Of a stretch of 64,000 nucleotides of DNA, positions 8,847 to 17,966 are shown in pieces. The notes beneath the pieces were generated by a model. The model saw only the letters and a list, made by a program, of their open reading frames with translations, was not told the DNA's origin and ran no database searches. The stretch's first letter is position 1, and every line of letters begins with the position of its first letter. The DNA is taken from positions 397,393-461,392 of the forward strand of contig NZ_JAGINM010000003.1 of the NCBI RefSeq assembly GCF_017876095.1, written 5' to 3'. Origin of the DNA: Azospirillum agricola. Lineage in GTDB: Bacteria > Pseudomonadota > Alphaproteobacteria > Azospirillales > Azospirillaceae. The position numbers and the translations under genes are program-made.

Positions 8847-10235
8847 TCAGCCAGCCAAGACGATGCCGGTCGGTCCGATGGTGTAGGTGGTCAGTCGGGT
8901 GTCGAAATCGCGGTCCGGCACCTTGACGATGGACAACATCTTGTGAATGTTCTCGTTGCGCTCGACCAGCCGCATGGTCAACAGATTGTCGATCAAGGGT
9001 GACAGCTCCGCCACACCCAGGGGTGCCGGCGCCGGGGAGTACCCATCCCCCGTCATCGCCGAGGTGTAGAGGGTGGTGACCGCCAACGCCCGCAGCTCGT
9101 TGCCCAGCGCCGTCAGGAATCGGCCCATCCGCCCGCTCTCCACCAAGTTCTGCTGGAACCCGGCGATCCCGTCCACCACCAGCCGCCGCGCCCCGCTGCG
9201 TTCCAACTCGTCCAGCAGCCAGGCGGCGACCTCGTCCACCAGGATTTCCGTCGGCGAGCACCAGTGCAGGTGCAGCACACCGGAGGCTTCCAGCGCGGCG
9301 ACGTCCACGCCGATTCCCCGGGCCTTGTGACGAAGCCGGTCAGGACTTTCATAAAAGCCGAGGAACAGGCACGGGGCTTCGGACGTGGCGGCGCCGGCGA
9401 ATTGCAGGGCGGCGACGGTCTTGCCGGTCCCCGAGGGCCCGGTGAGCAGGCTGGCGGAGCCGATGGCCAGCCCGCCCTTCAGCATGCGGTCCAGTTTGGT
9501 GATGCCGGTGCTGACGAAGGTTGGGGCGGAGGAGGGCTCCGGTTTGCGTCCGGCCAGCCCTTCCAGACGTGGGTAGACCTCGACGCCGTGTTCGGAGATG
9601 CGGTAGTGGTGACGGCCGCGCACGGCGTTGCCGCCGCGGAACTTGTGCACCTCCAGCTCTCGGACGACGCGACCCTCGGCCCGGACATCGGTCATTTCGA
9701 GCCAGCCATCGACCATGGTGTATTCCGGACTGCCCGGTTCACGCTTGGCGTTGGTGAGCAGCAGCAGCGTCAGCCCCGTGACATGGGCGTGGGCTTGCAG
9801 CTCGTGCACCAAACGGCGGAAGGCGTGGCTTGAGCCGGCAGCCTCCTCGGCGGCGAACAGGCCGTCGAGCACCACCAGCTCCGCCTTGTGCCGCTCGGCC
9901 TCCGTGCGCACCAGACGCGACAGGCCGGACAGGCCGTTCTTCTCCAACTCGGGGTAACCGCTGACGTAGGTGAGGCGCCCTGCCACGATCTCCGGATCGA
10001 AGAAGGTCATCTGGCCAAGATGGGCCATCATGCGGTCATGTCCTTCGGACAGCAGCGTGATGTAGACGACGCGGCCGTCCTCTCGGATGCGGTGGCTGGC
10101 GATCTGGTTGGCCAGGACCGTCTTACCGGCGCCGGGGAAGCCTTGAAGGATATAGGCGCCACCGCGCAGCAGCCCGCCATCGAGGATCAGATCGAGGCTG
10201 GCAATGCCGGTGGGCAGGCGATCGAGCTTGCGCAT
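8847..10235 (-). CDS. KaiC-like double-domain RecA ATPase
   Basis: A 462-residue protein with two RecA/KaiC domains. The first Walker A is GFPGAGKT at residues 32-39 and the second is GPSGTGKT at 266-273. Walker B-like strands are LVVLDGLF and LVVDGIAGF. The length is close to KaiC (about 520), but KaiC's C-terminal phosphorylation tail is not evident. Non-cyanobacterial KaiC-like ATPases often pair with response regulators and histidine kinases in stress or light signalling, and this one is followed by a receiver gene. The ATG at 10235 starts at the domain edge. The in-frame extension to 10532 looks non-coding. Confidence 0.82.
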   Translation of the reverse strand: MRKLDRLPTGIASLDLILDGGLLRGGAYILQGFPGAGKTVLANQIASHRIREDGRVVYITLLSEGHDRMMAHLGQMTFFDPEIVAGRLTYVSGYPELEKNGLSGLSRLVRTEAERHKAELVVLDGLFAAEEAAGSSHAFRRLVHELQAHAHVTGLTLLLLTNAKREPGSPEYTMVDGWLEMTDVRAEGRVVRELEVHKFRGGNAVRGRHHYRISEHGVEVYPRLEGLAGRKPEPSSAPTFVSTGITKLDRMLKGGLAIGSASLLTGPSGTGKTVAALQFAGAATSEAPCLFLGFYESPDRLRHKARGIGVDVAALEASGVLHLHWCSPTEILVDEVAAWLLDELERSGARRLVVDGIAGFQQNLVESGRMGRFLTALGNELRALAVTTLYTSAMTGDGYSPAPAPLGVAELSPLIDNLLTMRLVERNENIHKMLSIVKVPDRDFDTRLTTYTIGPTGIVLAG

Positions 10236-10391
10236 GGTTCCCTGAAGCGGTTCAAGCGGTGCGTGGCGCCGGGGAAACATACAGGAAAAGGCAATGGCTT
10301 GGCTCACCGCAATTGCGGCCCGACATGCCATTCCGAAGGACCGGAGGATGCCGTGCGCGGAACCCGTCGGACATTGGCCGGTTTTCCGGGC

Positions 10392-10793
10392 ATGGCGAAG
10401 ACCCAGGACGATGTGGACGCGACAGCGTCCCTTGAGCGGCTCCGGCGGTGCCAGGCGATCCTGGACCAATTCGCACGAATCACTTCCGAGACGCGGCGGT
10501 CGGATCAGCTGCTTCAAGTGGTCTGCGTGCAAGCGGCGCGGGTCGTGTCCCGAGGCGTGGTGTAGGAGCCTGGGCGCTCCTCATTCCTCGAAGCGGTGTT
10601 CGTCGAGCAGGCGGGCCTCCCCGTGGAGGAAGGCTGCGACCTCCGCCAGGGGGGACACGATCGAGCTGCGCTGCGCACCGCGCTCCGCGCCTGCTGCAAC
10701 CGTTTCAACGAGGCGCTGGGGGTCGAGATCGAGGAGGGCGCCCTGACCCTGCCGCTGGCCCGAGGTGCAGGGTTGGGCATTCGGTCGCAATGA
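10392..10793 (+). pseudogene. Remnant of a GAF-domain sensor kinase gene
   Basis: A 57-codon ORF (10392-10565) reads LERLRRCQAILDQFARITSE and then LLQVVCVQAARV. This matches the start of GAF-domain histidine kinases, but it stops at the point where the GAF domain should begin. A second open stretch in another frame (10596-10793, containing LRTALRACCNRFNEALGVEI) may be further debris. No ribosome site precedes either part. The remnant diverges from the KaiC-like operon, so it may be the decayed kinase partner of that module. The first fragment is reasonably clear. The second could not be identified. Confidence 0.45.
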
Positions 10794-10811
10794 CCGTTGT
10801 AATCCGAGACT

Positions 10812-12029
10812 TCAGCCTGTAAGGGCAGCGCGGCCGGCGCCGGTCAGGATCATGTCGTTCTGCGGTGCATGGACGCGGGCGCACAGCACATCGCGGTGAT
10901 GGCGCTCCAGTGGGTTGTCGCGCGACAGACCGGGATTGCCGGTGATCTCCAGCGCCCGCGCCACCGCGTCGATGGCGTTGTTGGTGACGGTGTATTTCAC
11001 CAGCAGGCTGTCACTGGACGTCGGCGGGGTACCGCCATCCACCGCCACCGACAGGGAGCGCAACAGCACGCGGTTGGTCAGCAGCAGCGCCTCAATCCCG
11101 CCCAACGCCTCTTGAAGACGGGGAACCGTCGCCAGCGAGGCTCCGGCCAAGCCGGTTGGCTTGCGCGCGTGCAGGAAGCCGACCAGCCAGTTGCGGGCGG
11201 AGCGGGCGACGCCGTCATAGACGCCGCTGAACAGGGTGGCCATCCAGGCGGTGGCTACCGCGTCGGGAGCCGCCCAGCCGGCTGGCGGGCGAAGCGCGCC
11301 GGCATGGTCGTCGGGAACGAAGACATCGGTGAACACCACCTCGTGGCTGCCGCTGGCCCGCATTCCGATATGGTTCCAGGTCTCGCGCACCTCGATGCCC
11401 TGTTCGGCAAGGCCAGTGCCGCGCGGAACCACCCAAGTGCCGACCCGTGGCTCGGCCTCGTCGGTGCGGGCCCAGACGCCGAGCCAGGACAGCGCCGGAA
11501 TGCCGGTGGAATAGATCTTGGTGCCGGAGATAAGCCAGCCGCCCGGCACCTTGCGCGCTACGGTGGCCGGCAGGCCGCCACGGTGGGGCGTTCCCAGCTC
11601 CGGTTCCACCCGCAGGATGTTGATCAGACCGCCATCGGTCGCCGCAGAACGGGCGATGGGCTCGCGCAGCGCCTCCGCCCAGGCGGGACCGCGCCAGAGC
11701 TGGCTGTGGATGACATAATGCAGCACCAGAACCAGCGCGGTGGACGGCTCGCCGCGCGCGATCCCGTTCACCACCGCCAGCGCGTCGCGCAGCCCGCCGC
11801 CCTTGCCCCCGAACGCGGTGGGGGACACCAGCGCCAGCAGCCCGGATTCCCGCAGCCGGTCGAAATTCTCGAAGGGGAAGCTGGCGGCGGCGTCATGCTC
11901 GGCGGCGCGCAGGGCGAACTCAGCGGCCAGATCGGCGATGAGCGACGGATTGGCCAGAGGGGCGGTGCCGGCCTCGCCAAGGACGGCGCCAAACGGGGCA
12001 GCCGGGAAGGGCGGATCGTCGAAGGGCAT
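10812..12029 (-). CDS. Acyl-CoA dehydrogenase-like flavin oxidoreductase, SfnB/DszC type
   Basis: A 405-residue protein with the acyl-CoA dehydrogenase fold: an N-terminal helical domain, a middle beta domain with WLISGTKIYSTGIPALSWLG, and a C-terminal helical bundle. The catalytic glutamate of true acyl-CoA dehydrogenases is not obvious, and the general pattern fits FMN-dependent monooxygenases of the SfnB/DszC group that act on sulfur compounds. It is the last gene of the downstream sulfur operon, 33 bases after a binding protein. The context supports oxidation of an organosulfur substrate. The exact substrate is unknown. Confidence 0.8.
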   Translation of the reverse strand: MPFDDPPFPAAPFGAVLGEAGTAPLANPSLIADLAAEFALRAAEHDAAASFPFENFDRLRESGLLALVSPTAFGGKGGGLRDALAVVNGIARGEPSTALVLVLHYVIHSQLWRGPAWAEALREPIARSAATDGGLINILRVEPELGTPHRGGLPATVARKVPGGWLISGTKIYSTGIPALSWLGVWARTDEAEPRVGTWVVPRGTGLAEQGIEVRETWNHIGMRASGSHEVVFTDVFVPDDHAGALRPPAGWAAPDAVATAWMATLFSGVYDGVARSARNWLVGFLHARKPTGLAGASLATVPRLQEALGGIEALLLTNRVLLRSLSVAVDGGTPPTSSDSLLVKYTVTNNAIDAVARALEITGNPGLSRDNPLERHHRDVLCARVHAPQNDMILTGAGRAALTG

Positions 12030-12062
12030 GGCGGGCGGCTCCGCGGTGAGGGAAGAAGGAGA

Positions 12063-13055
12063 TCAGGCGAGATCGACCGTGATCCGCCCGGCGAAGCGCT
12101 GGCTGTCGGTGGAGCGCTTGATGACCGACACGCTCTTCAGTTCGTCGGTGTAGAGTGCCAGCTGCTGGCGCAGTTCGTCGCCGATGGGGGTGACGTTGTG
12201 GGCGTGGCTGCGCAGCATCGCCTCCAGCTCCTCCACCGGGAATTTCGGGGCGAAGGGGGCGTAGGCCGCGGCGGCGGCGCGCGGATCGGCATAGGCGGCG
12301 TGCTGCGCTTCGATCAGCGCGGTGGTCAGCGCCTTGGCCGCCGGGCGGTTGTCGCGAAGCAGGCTGCCGCGCACGCCGACGAGGCAGCAGGTGCGGGTGG
12401 CGAACTCGCCGCAGACATTGTTGGTGATCTCCACCATCTGCGGATTCTTGGTCTGGCTCCAAACCAGCGGGTCGCCGTCGGCGATGGCGTGGATTTCCCC
12501 CTTCTCCACCGCCAGACCCAGCAGGTCGGCGGGGAACTGACGCCATTCGACGTCCTTGTTGGGGTCGAGGCCGAACTTGGTCAGCACGACCGAGAAGAAG
12601 TTCTTCGACGGGCTGGCCATGTCGCTGACGCCGATCACCTTGCCCGGCAGGTCGAGCACCGTCTTCACTCCCGCCGCCTTGGCCCCGAACAGCCGCATGC
12701 AGCCGCCATGCAGGCCGGCGGAGATCTTCACGTCGAAGCCCTGTTCCAGCGGCTTCAGCCAGCGCAGCGCCATGCCGACGCCGGCATCGGCCTTGCCGGT
12801 GGCGATGGCCTCCAGCAGTTGGTCGGTGGAGCCGGTGAAGTTGACCAGCTCGACCTCCAGCCCGTGCTTCTTGAACAGGTCGAGCTGGAAGGCCAGCGGC
12901 ACGGCGGAGAAGCAGACCGCACCCGCGTTCCAGGACAGGCGCAGCGGTTCCGCCGCCACCGCCCGGCGGCGCAGCACGAAGGGGGCGGCGAGGGCGACGG
13001 CACCGGCGGCGATCAGGCCGCGGCGGGACAGGGAAAGGGCCGGTTTCGCAATCAT
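12063..13055 (-). CDS. ABC transporter substrate-binding protein, sulfonate/taurine type
   Basis: A 330-residue periplasmic binding protein of the NMT1/SsuA/TauA fold. The N-terminus SRRGLIAAGAVALAAPFVL resembles a Tat or Sec signal. Core motifs include LFKKHGLEVELV and ATGKADAGVGMALRWL. Such proteins capture sulfonates, taurine or similar anions for the ABC permease. It lies between a class II aldolase gene and the SfnB-like gene on the same strand. No permease adjoins it, so it probably shares the permease-ATPase pair encoded at 17109-18773. Confidence 0.84.
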   Translation of the reverse strand: MIAKPALSLSRRGLIAAGAVALAAPFVLRRRAVAAEPLRLSWNAGAVCFSAVPLAFQLDLFKKHGLEVELVNFTGSTDQLLEAIATGKADAGVGMALRWLKPLEQGFDVKISAGLHGGCMRLFGAKAAGVKTVLDLPGKVIGVSDMASPSKNFFSVVLTKFGLDPNKDVEWRQFPADLLGLAVEKGEIHAIADGDPLVWSQTKNPQMVEITNNVCGEFATRTCCLVGVRGSLLRDNRPAAKALTTALIEAQHAAYADPRAAAAAYAPFAPKFPVEELEAMLRSHAHNVTPIGDELRQQLALYTDELKSVSVIKRSTDSQRFAGRITVDLA

Positions 13056-13093
13056 CGGTCAGGGGCTTTCGCGAAGGATGGGGCGGGGCGGGG

Positions 13094-13879
13094 TCAGTCG
13101 AGCAGATCGGGTTCGGCCGCGACGATCCATTCCCAAAGCGGGTGGAAATTGTAGGCGCCGCCTTGGTGGGTGCCGACCTGGGAACGGGTGAGCAGGGCCG
13201 TCTCATGGTCGATGGGCTGGGGCCGGCCGGCGGCCTCCGCCAGCAATTGGGTGTGGGCGGCGTTGTCGGCACTGATGAACCACCAGGCCGCGGCCTCCAC
13301 GCTCGGGCCGACGGTCAGCAGCCCGTGGTTCTTGAGGATCGCCAGCTTTTTGTCGCCCAGCGCCTCCACCAGCCGGTTGCCCTCGCCTTCGGTCAGGACG
13401 ACGCCGGAATAGGGATCGAAGATCACCTGATCCTCGTAGAAGGCGGCGGCATCCTGGCTCAGCGGGGCGAGCGGCAGGCCAAGCGCCGACCACGCCTTGC
13501 CATAGGTCGAATGGGTGTGGGCGGCGGCGATCACGTCGGGCCGCGCCCGGTGGATGGCGGAATGGATGGTGAAGCCGGCCTGATTGATGGCGCGGTCGCC
13601 CTGAAGGATGTTGCCGTCGCCATCGACCAGATGCAGGTCCGACACCCGGATGGTGCGGAAATGCTGGCCCAGCGGGTTGATCCAGAAGCGGTCGGGATAT
13701 TCCGGATCGCGGGCGGTGACATGGCCGGCCAGCCCCTGGTCGAAGCCATAGCGGCCGAACAGGCGGAAGGTGGCCACCAGCCGCTGCTTGCGGTGCTGCC
13801 GCTCCTCCTCGACGCTGCTGTGGCTGACCGGATCGACCGGCGGCCAGAATTTGCGCGGTCTCGGCTGGATGTGGGTCAT
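13094..13879 (-). CDS. Class II aldolase/adducin family protein
   Basis: A 261-residue aldolase II domain protein. The metal-binding histidines are visible in AAHTHSTYGKAW and in the later LKNHGLLTVG motif, with the phosphate-loop region GLAGHVTARDPEYPDRFWINPLG split across residues 49-71. Members cleave sugar phosphates or decarboxylate/isomerise small acids. It sits in the sulfur operon between the dehydrogenase and a binding protein. Its role could be processing of the carbon skeleton released after desulfonation, but that is inference. Confidence 0.83.
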   Translation of the reverse strand: MTHIQPRPRKFWPPVDPVSHSSVEEERQHRKQRLVATFRLFGRYGFDQGLAGHVTARDPEYPDRFWINPLGQHFRTIRVSDLHLVDGDGNILQGDRAINQAGFTIHSAIHRARPDVIAAAHTHSTYGKAWSALGLPLAPLSQDAAAFYEDQVIFDPYSGVVLTEGEGNRLVEALGDKKLAILKNHGLLTVGPSVEAAAWWFISADNAAHTQLLAEAAGRPQPIDHETALLTRSQVGTHQGGAYNFHPLWEWIVAAEPDLLD

Positions 13880-13906
13880 CGGAAAAAGGCTCCGTCGGGA
13901 AAGGGG

Positions 13907-14866
13907 TCAATAGCCGGCGCGGGCATTCACCACGTCGCGCAACGGTCCGCCGCGCGCGTAGGCGTCGAGATTGGCGAGGATGCGGTCGCCGAGCCGCCGG
14001 TCGAAATCGGGGTCGGACCATGAGACATGCGGCGTCAGGCGGATGCCGGGGTGGCTGTAGAAGGGATGGCCGGCGGGCAGCGGCTCGGGATCGGTGACGT
14101 CCAGCGTGGCGCCGGCGATCCGCCCGTTATCGATGGCGGTGAGCAGCGCCTGCTGGTCGACCAGCGCGCCGCGCGCGACATTGACCAGATGCAGCCCCGG
14201 CTTGGCCTGGGCCAGCAGCCCGGCGCCGACCAGCCCGCGGGTGGCGGCGGTCAGCGGCAGGGCCAGAACCAGATGGTCGCTGGCCGCCGCCAAATCCTCC
14301 AGCCGGTCGAACGGCTCGACGCCCGGCTCCGGCACCACCCACCCCGAACGGCGCACCGCCCCGACGGTCAGACCGAAAGCGCTCGCCCGCTCGGCGACGG
14401 CCCGGCCGATGGCGCCGAAACCGGCCAGCCCCAACCGCTTGCCGGACAGTCCGCCAAGCGTCTCGCGCCGCCAATCCTCCGGTCCTTGCAGGCGGATGGC
14501 GTCCCACCGCTTCTCGAAGGACAGGATGGCGGTCATCACGTAATCGGCGATGGCGACCGCCGACACGCCTCGGGCGCAGGTGACGATGTGCCGTCCTTCC
14601 AGCAACCAGGGAGGATAGAAGTCCATGCCGGTGGAGGCCGACTGGATCCAGCGCAGGCCTTCACCCCAGCCCGGGGGCAGCTTGGCGGGGGCCGCGTCCC
14701 ACCCGATCAGCGGCCGGGTCAGCAGCACCTCGACCCCGGCCGGCAGATCCCAGGGGGCGCGCCCCACCCCATGCGCCAGCACCGTCGGCCGGCAGGGGTG
14801 CGCGGCGATGCGCGCCCCCACCACGGGGCCAAGCTGGTTGAGGATCAGCGGGGAGCGGGTCGCCAC
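13907..14866 (-). CDS. D-isomer-specific 2-hydroxyacid dehydrogenase
   Basis: A 319-residue NAD(P)-dependent dehydrogenase. The Rossmann motif is GLAGFGAIGRAVAERA. The later motif LVNVARGALVDQQAL carries the catalytic Arg region, and LTPHVSW provides the histidine. The likely start is a GTG at 14866, just downstream of the flavin monooxygenase stop at 14874. The longer ORF to 14950 overlaps that gene. Enzymes of this family reduce 2-oxo acids to D-2-hydroxy acids. In this operon it may handle a keto acid left after removal of sulfur. Confidence 0.82.
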   Translation of the reverse strand: MATRSPLILNQLGPVVGARIAAHPCRPTVLAHGVGRAPWDLPAGVEVLLTRPLIGWDAAPAKLPPGWGEGLRWIQSASTGMDFYPPWLLEGRHIVTCARGVSAVAIADYVMTAILSFEKRWDAIRLQGPEDWRRETLGGLSGKRLGLAGFGAIGRAVAERASAFGLTVGAVRRSGWVVPEPGVEPFDRLEDLAAASDHLVLALPLTAATRGLVGAGLLAQAKPGLHLVNVARGALVDQQALLTAIDNGRIAGATLDVTDPEPLPAGHPFYSHPGIRLTPHVSWSDPDFDRRLGDRILANLDAYARGGPLRDVVNARAGY

Positions 14867-14873
14867 CTTGCTC

Positions 14874-15998
14874 TCACTCCGCCGCGACGGCCTGGGCGCG
14901 CTGGCGCTCGGCCACCAGCTGGCGGACGCGCGGCAGCAGTTCCCGGCCATAGGCGATGGCGTCGGGCAACGGGTCGAAGCCGCGGATCAGGAAGGTGGTG
15001 ACGCCGAGATCGTGGTAATCCAGCAGGGCGTCCGCCACCTGATCCGGCGTGCCGACCAGCGAGGTGGAGTTGCCCTTCGCCCCGGTCAGGCCGGCGATGG
15101 CGGTCCACAGGCGCTTGTCGTGGCGGTGGCCCTTGTCTGCGATGGCCAGAAGGCGGCGGGCACCCTCGTTGTTCGGCGGCTCGCCGCGGCTGAAGCCGGT
15201 CTTGTCGAGCAGCGCCTTGGCCTTTTCATAGATGGCGTCGGCCTTGGCCCAGGCGGCCTCCTCGGTGTCGGCCAGGATCGGGCGCAGCGACAGGCTGAAG
15301 GCCGGCTGCGGACGGCCCGCCTTGGCGACGGCGGCGCGCACGCGGGCCAGCAGCTCGCGCACCTGATCGTGGGTCTCGCCCCACACCGCATAGGTGTCGG
15401 CGTGGCGCCCCGCCACCTCGACGGCGGCGGACGACGCGCCGGCGATCCACACCGGGATGCCCGACGGGTTGTAGGGCTTCACATGGGAGAATGCCTTCTC
15501 GACGCGGTAATATTTGCCCTCGTAATCGAAGGGGGTGTCGCTGGTCCATTCGGCGCGGACGATGTCGAGGAATTCCGACGTGCGGGCGTAGCGGTCGTCC
15601 TTGTCCTCCACGACATTTCCATCGCGGGCCAGCTCGCCGCGCTCGGCGCCGGTGATGACGTTGATGGCGACACGGCCGCGGCTCAGCTGATCGAGCGTGG
15701 CGAATTGGCGGGCCAGGATGGTCGGAGCCTGGAAGCCGGGGCGGTGGGCGATCAGCACGCCCAGCCGGTCGGTGACGTTGGTGATGTGTTGGCTGACCTG
15801 CAAGCTGTCGGGGGCATCGGCGTGGAAGGCCTGAAGCACGGCGTCGAAGCCGCCCAGTTCATGCGCCTTGGCCGTCGTCTCGATATAGTCGCGGTCGACC
15901 ACCGGCCCCTGGCGCGGGATGATCTCCGACGAATTGTGGTTGCCGACGAAACCGACGAAGCGGAGCGGGTGGGCGATGGAGCTGTGGGCGGTGGTCAT
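14874..15998 (-). CDS. ssuD: LLM-class flavin-dependent monooxygenase, SsuD-like
   Basis: A 374-residue protein of the bacterial luciferase fold. Conserved stretches include TILARQFATLDQLSRGR, INVITGAERGELARDG and FLRGF-like FLIRGFDPLPDAIAYG. This pattern is that of FMNH2-dependent alkanesulfonate monooxygenases, which release sulfite from alkanesulfonates with a partner flavin reductase. No SsuE-type reductase lies nearby, although the nitroreductase of the upstream operon is a flavoprotein. The start at 15998 has AGGGGA upstream. The gene follows a binding protein in the operon. Confidence 0.84.
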   Translation of the reverse strand: MTTAHSSIAHPLRFVGFVGNHNSSEIIPRQGPVVDRDYIETTAKAHELGGFDAVLQAFHADAPDSLQVSQHITNVTDRLGVLIAHRPGFQAPTILARQFATLDQLSRGRVAINVITGAERGELARDGNVVEDKDDRYARTSEFLDIVRAEWTSDTPFDYEGKYYRVEKAFSHVKPYNPSGIPVWIAGASSAAVEVAGRHADTYAVWGETHDQVRELLARVRAAVAKAGRPQPAFSLSLRPILADTEEAAWAKADAIYEKAKALLDKTGFSRGEPPNNEGARRLLAIADKGHRHDKRLWTAIAGLTGAKGNSTSLVGTPDQVADALLDYHDLGVTTFLIRGFDPLPDAIAYGRELLPRVRQLVAERQRAQAVAAE

Positions 15999-16042
15999 GG
16001 CGGCGGTCCCCTTTTTGCGTGACGAGGGCGTTGGGAGAGGAT

Positions 16043-17080
16043 TCAGCTGAGCGGACGCGACAGGATGTCGGTGAAGCGGCGGTCGAAGGCCGGAGCGATG
16101 TCGATGCGCTTCGGCAGCACGCCCAACTGGTGGAAGATGTCGGCGACATTCTGGGCGGAGGCGATGTCGGCGTCGGTGATCGGCGCCAGATCGCGCTGGC
16201 GCGAGTTCTTGCGCAGAATCTCCAGGTCGGTTTCGGCCGGCACGCCGATGGCGGCGGAATGAACCTGTGCCCAACGCTCCAGATTGGCGGCGCGCCAGGC
16301 AAAGGCGCGGCGCAGCCGCAGGAGATAATCGCCGATGGCGACGGATTTCCCCGCATCGGCCAGCGCGTCGGGTGAGGCGAGATACAGGTAATTGCCCGAC
16401 AGATAGCCGTTGGAGGTGACCAGGACCCTGGCGCCCTTCTTGATGGCGAAGGGCACCGAATAGCCGTAGATCGCCCAGGCATCGAGGGCGCCCTGTTCGA
16501 AGGCGGCCTGCCCCTCCGACGGAGTCAGGCTGATCGCCTGGATGTCGGTGAAGCGCAGGCCCGCTTCGCCCAGCATTTTGGCGAGGTAATAGTGCGTGGT
16601 GGTGGCGCGGACATAGCCGACGCGCTTGCCCTTCAGGTCGGCGACCGATTGGATCGGGCTGCCCGGCGGCACCAGCACCACCTGCCAGTTCACATCGTCC
16701 TTGATGACGGCGACGATTGACAGGCGGACGCCGGCGGCGATGCCGAAGGCCGGCGGAATCTCGCTGCTCGACCCGACATCGATGGAGCCGGCATTGATCG
16801 CCTCGACGATCAGGTTGCCCGACGCGAATTCAGCGAACCGGGACTGGTAGCTGGACCCGGTGTTTCCGGATGCGTCCAGCACCAGCCCGTCCGCCGCCTT
16901 GTAATCGGCGATGCGCAGAACGGTTGGGGAGGTCGGGCCGGATGCGGCCTGTGCAAGGGTGGGCGACGACAGGGTGGGCAGGCCACCGAGCGCCAGCGCA
17001 CCGCAGGCCCCTGCGGCACCACGCAACAGGCGGCGGCGACCGATGGGGGGAGAGGGAAGGCGAAGGAGGTCGGTCGTCAT
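16043..17080 (-). CDS. ABC transporter substrate-binding protein, aliphatic sulfonate type
   Basis: A 345-residue binding protein of the SsuA family. A twin-arginine signal (GRRRLLRGAAGACGALALGG) lies near the N-terminus. The core motifs are NLIVEAINAGSIDVG, SVADLKGKRVGYVRATTTHYY and GYLSGNYLYL. It is followed by the SsuD-like gene and preceded by the ATP-binding protein, which is the standard ssuABCD arrangement. The start at 17080 (MTTDLLRL) has GGAGG upstream. It probably serves the permease at 17967-18773. Confidence 0.86.
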   Translation of the reverse strand: MTTDLLRLPSPPIGRRRLLRGAAGACGALALGGLPTLSSPTLAQAASGPTSPTVLRIADYKAADGLVLDASGNTGSSYQSRFAEFASGNLIVEAINAGSIDVGSSSEIPPAFGIAAGVRLSIVAVIKDDVNWQVVLVPPGSPIQSVADLKGKRVGYVRATTTHYYLAKMLGEAGLRFTDIQAISLTPSEGQAAFEQGALDAWAIYGYSVPFAIKKGARVLVTSNGYLSGNYLYLASPDALADAGKSVAIGDYLLRLRRAFAWRAANLERWAQVHSAAIGVPAETDLEILRKNSRQRDLAPITDADIASAQNVADIFHQLGVLPKRIDIAPAFDRRFTDILSRPLS

Positions 17081-17108
17081 GGCGGGCGGGATCCGTCGGC
17101 GGTGAGGG

Positions 17109-17960
17109 TCACAGGCTGGGCGCGGCGGCCGCACCGGCGGGCAGGGCGAAGCCTCCCGGTGCCGGATTTGCGCCGGCCGCCCTGGTCTCGACGGGTTGCG
17201 GTTCCCTTGCGGCCAGATGCTCCTCATCGACGCCCAGTTCGGCCAGCAGGCGGGAGCGCAGCGCGATGAAGCCGGGATCGCCGTGGCGGCGCGGTCGGGT
17301 CAGCGGGATCGGGATGTCGGCGGCGATCCTGCCGTTTGCCATCATCACGGCGCGGTCGGCCAGCAGCAGCGCCTCGTCCACATCATGGGTGACCAGCAGG
17401 ACGGCGGGGGCATGGGCGTGCCACAGCGTCTCGACCAGCGCTTGCATGCGCAGCCGGGTCAGCGCGTCCAGCGCGGCGAAGGGCTCGTCGAGCAGAAGCA
17501 GGCGCGGTTCGCGGACCAAGGCGCGGGCCAGCGCCGCCCGCTGAGCCTCGCCACCCGACAGGGTCAGCGGCCAGGCGTGGGCGCGGTGGGACAGCCCGAC
17601 CTCCGCCAACGCTGCGAGGCCGCGCGCCTCGGCGTCGGCGTGGCGCAGGCCGAGCGTGACGTTGCGCAGCACCCGCATCCAGGGCACCAGACGCGGCTCC
17701 TGGAACACCACCGCGCGCTCGTCCGGCAACTGCACGGCGCCTTCCGGTGCCGGGTCCAGCCGCGCCAGCGTGCGCAGCAGCGTGGACTTGCCACAGCCGG
17801 AGCGGCCGAGCAGGGCGGTGAAGGAGCCCGGCTGGAGGTCGAGCGACAGGCCGTCCAGCACGGTGACGGCGCCGAAATTGCGGACGAGGCCGCGGACGCT
17901 GACGACAGGCCTGGTGTCGGACTGGGAGGGCGTGGAAATCCGGGGAAGGGCGTGGCTCAT
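17109..17960 (-). CDS. ssuB: ABC transporter ATP-binding protein, SsuB type
   Basis: A 283-residue ATPase. Walker A is GRSGCGKST, the Q-loop lies in VVFQEPRLVPWMRV, the signature is LSGGEAQRAALARAL, Walker B is LLLLDEPFAALD, and the switch His is in LVTHDVDEAL. The EPRLVPWM segment is characteristic of nitrate/sulfonate/taurine importers. It lies between its permease gene (6-base gap) and the sulfonate-binding protein. The alanine/proline-rich C-terminal tail is longer than usual. Confidence 0.88.
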   Translation of the reverse strand: MSHALPRISTPSQSDTRPVVSVRGLVRNFGAVTVLDGLSLDLQPGSFTALLGRSGCGKSTLLRTLARLDPAPEGAVQLPDERAVVFQEPRLVPWMRVLRNVTLGLRHADAEARGLAALAEVGLSHRAHAWPLTLSGGEAQRAALARALVREPRLLLLDEPFAALDALTRLRMQALVETLWHAHAPAVLLVTHDVDEALLLADRAVMMANGRIAADIPIPLTRPRRHGDPGFIALRSRLLAELGVDEEHLAAREPQPVETRAAGANPAPGGFALPAGAAAAPSL

Positions 17961-17966
17961 GGAGCA

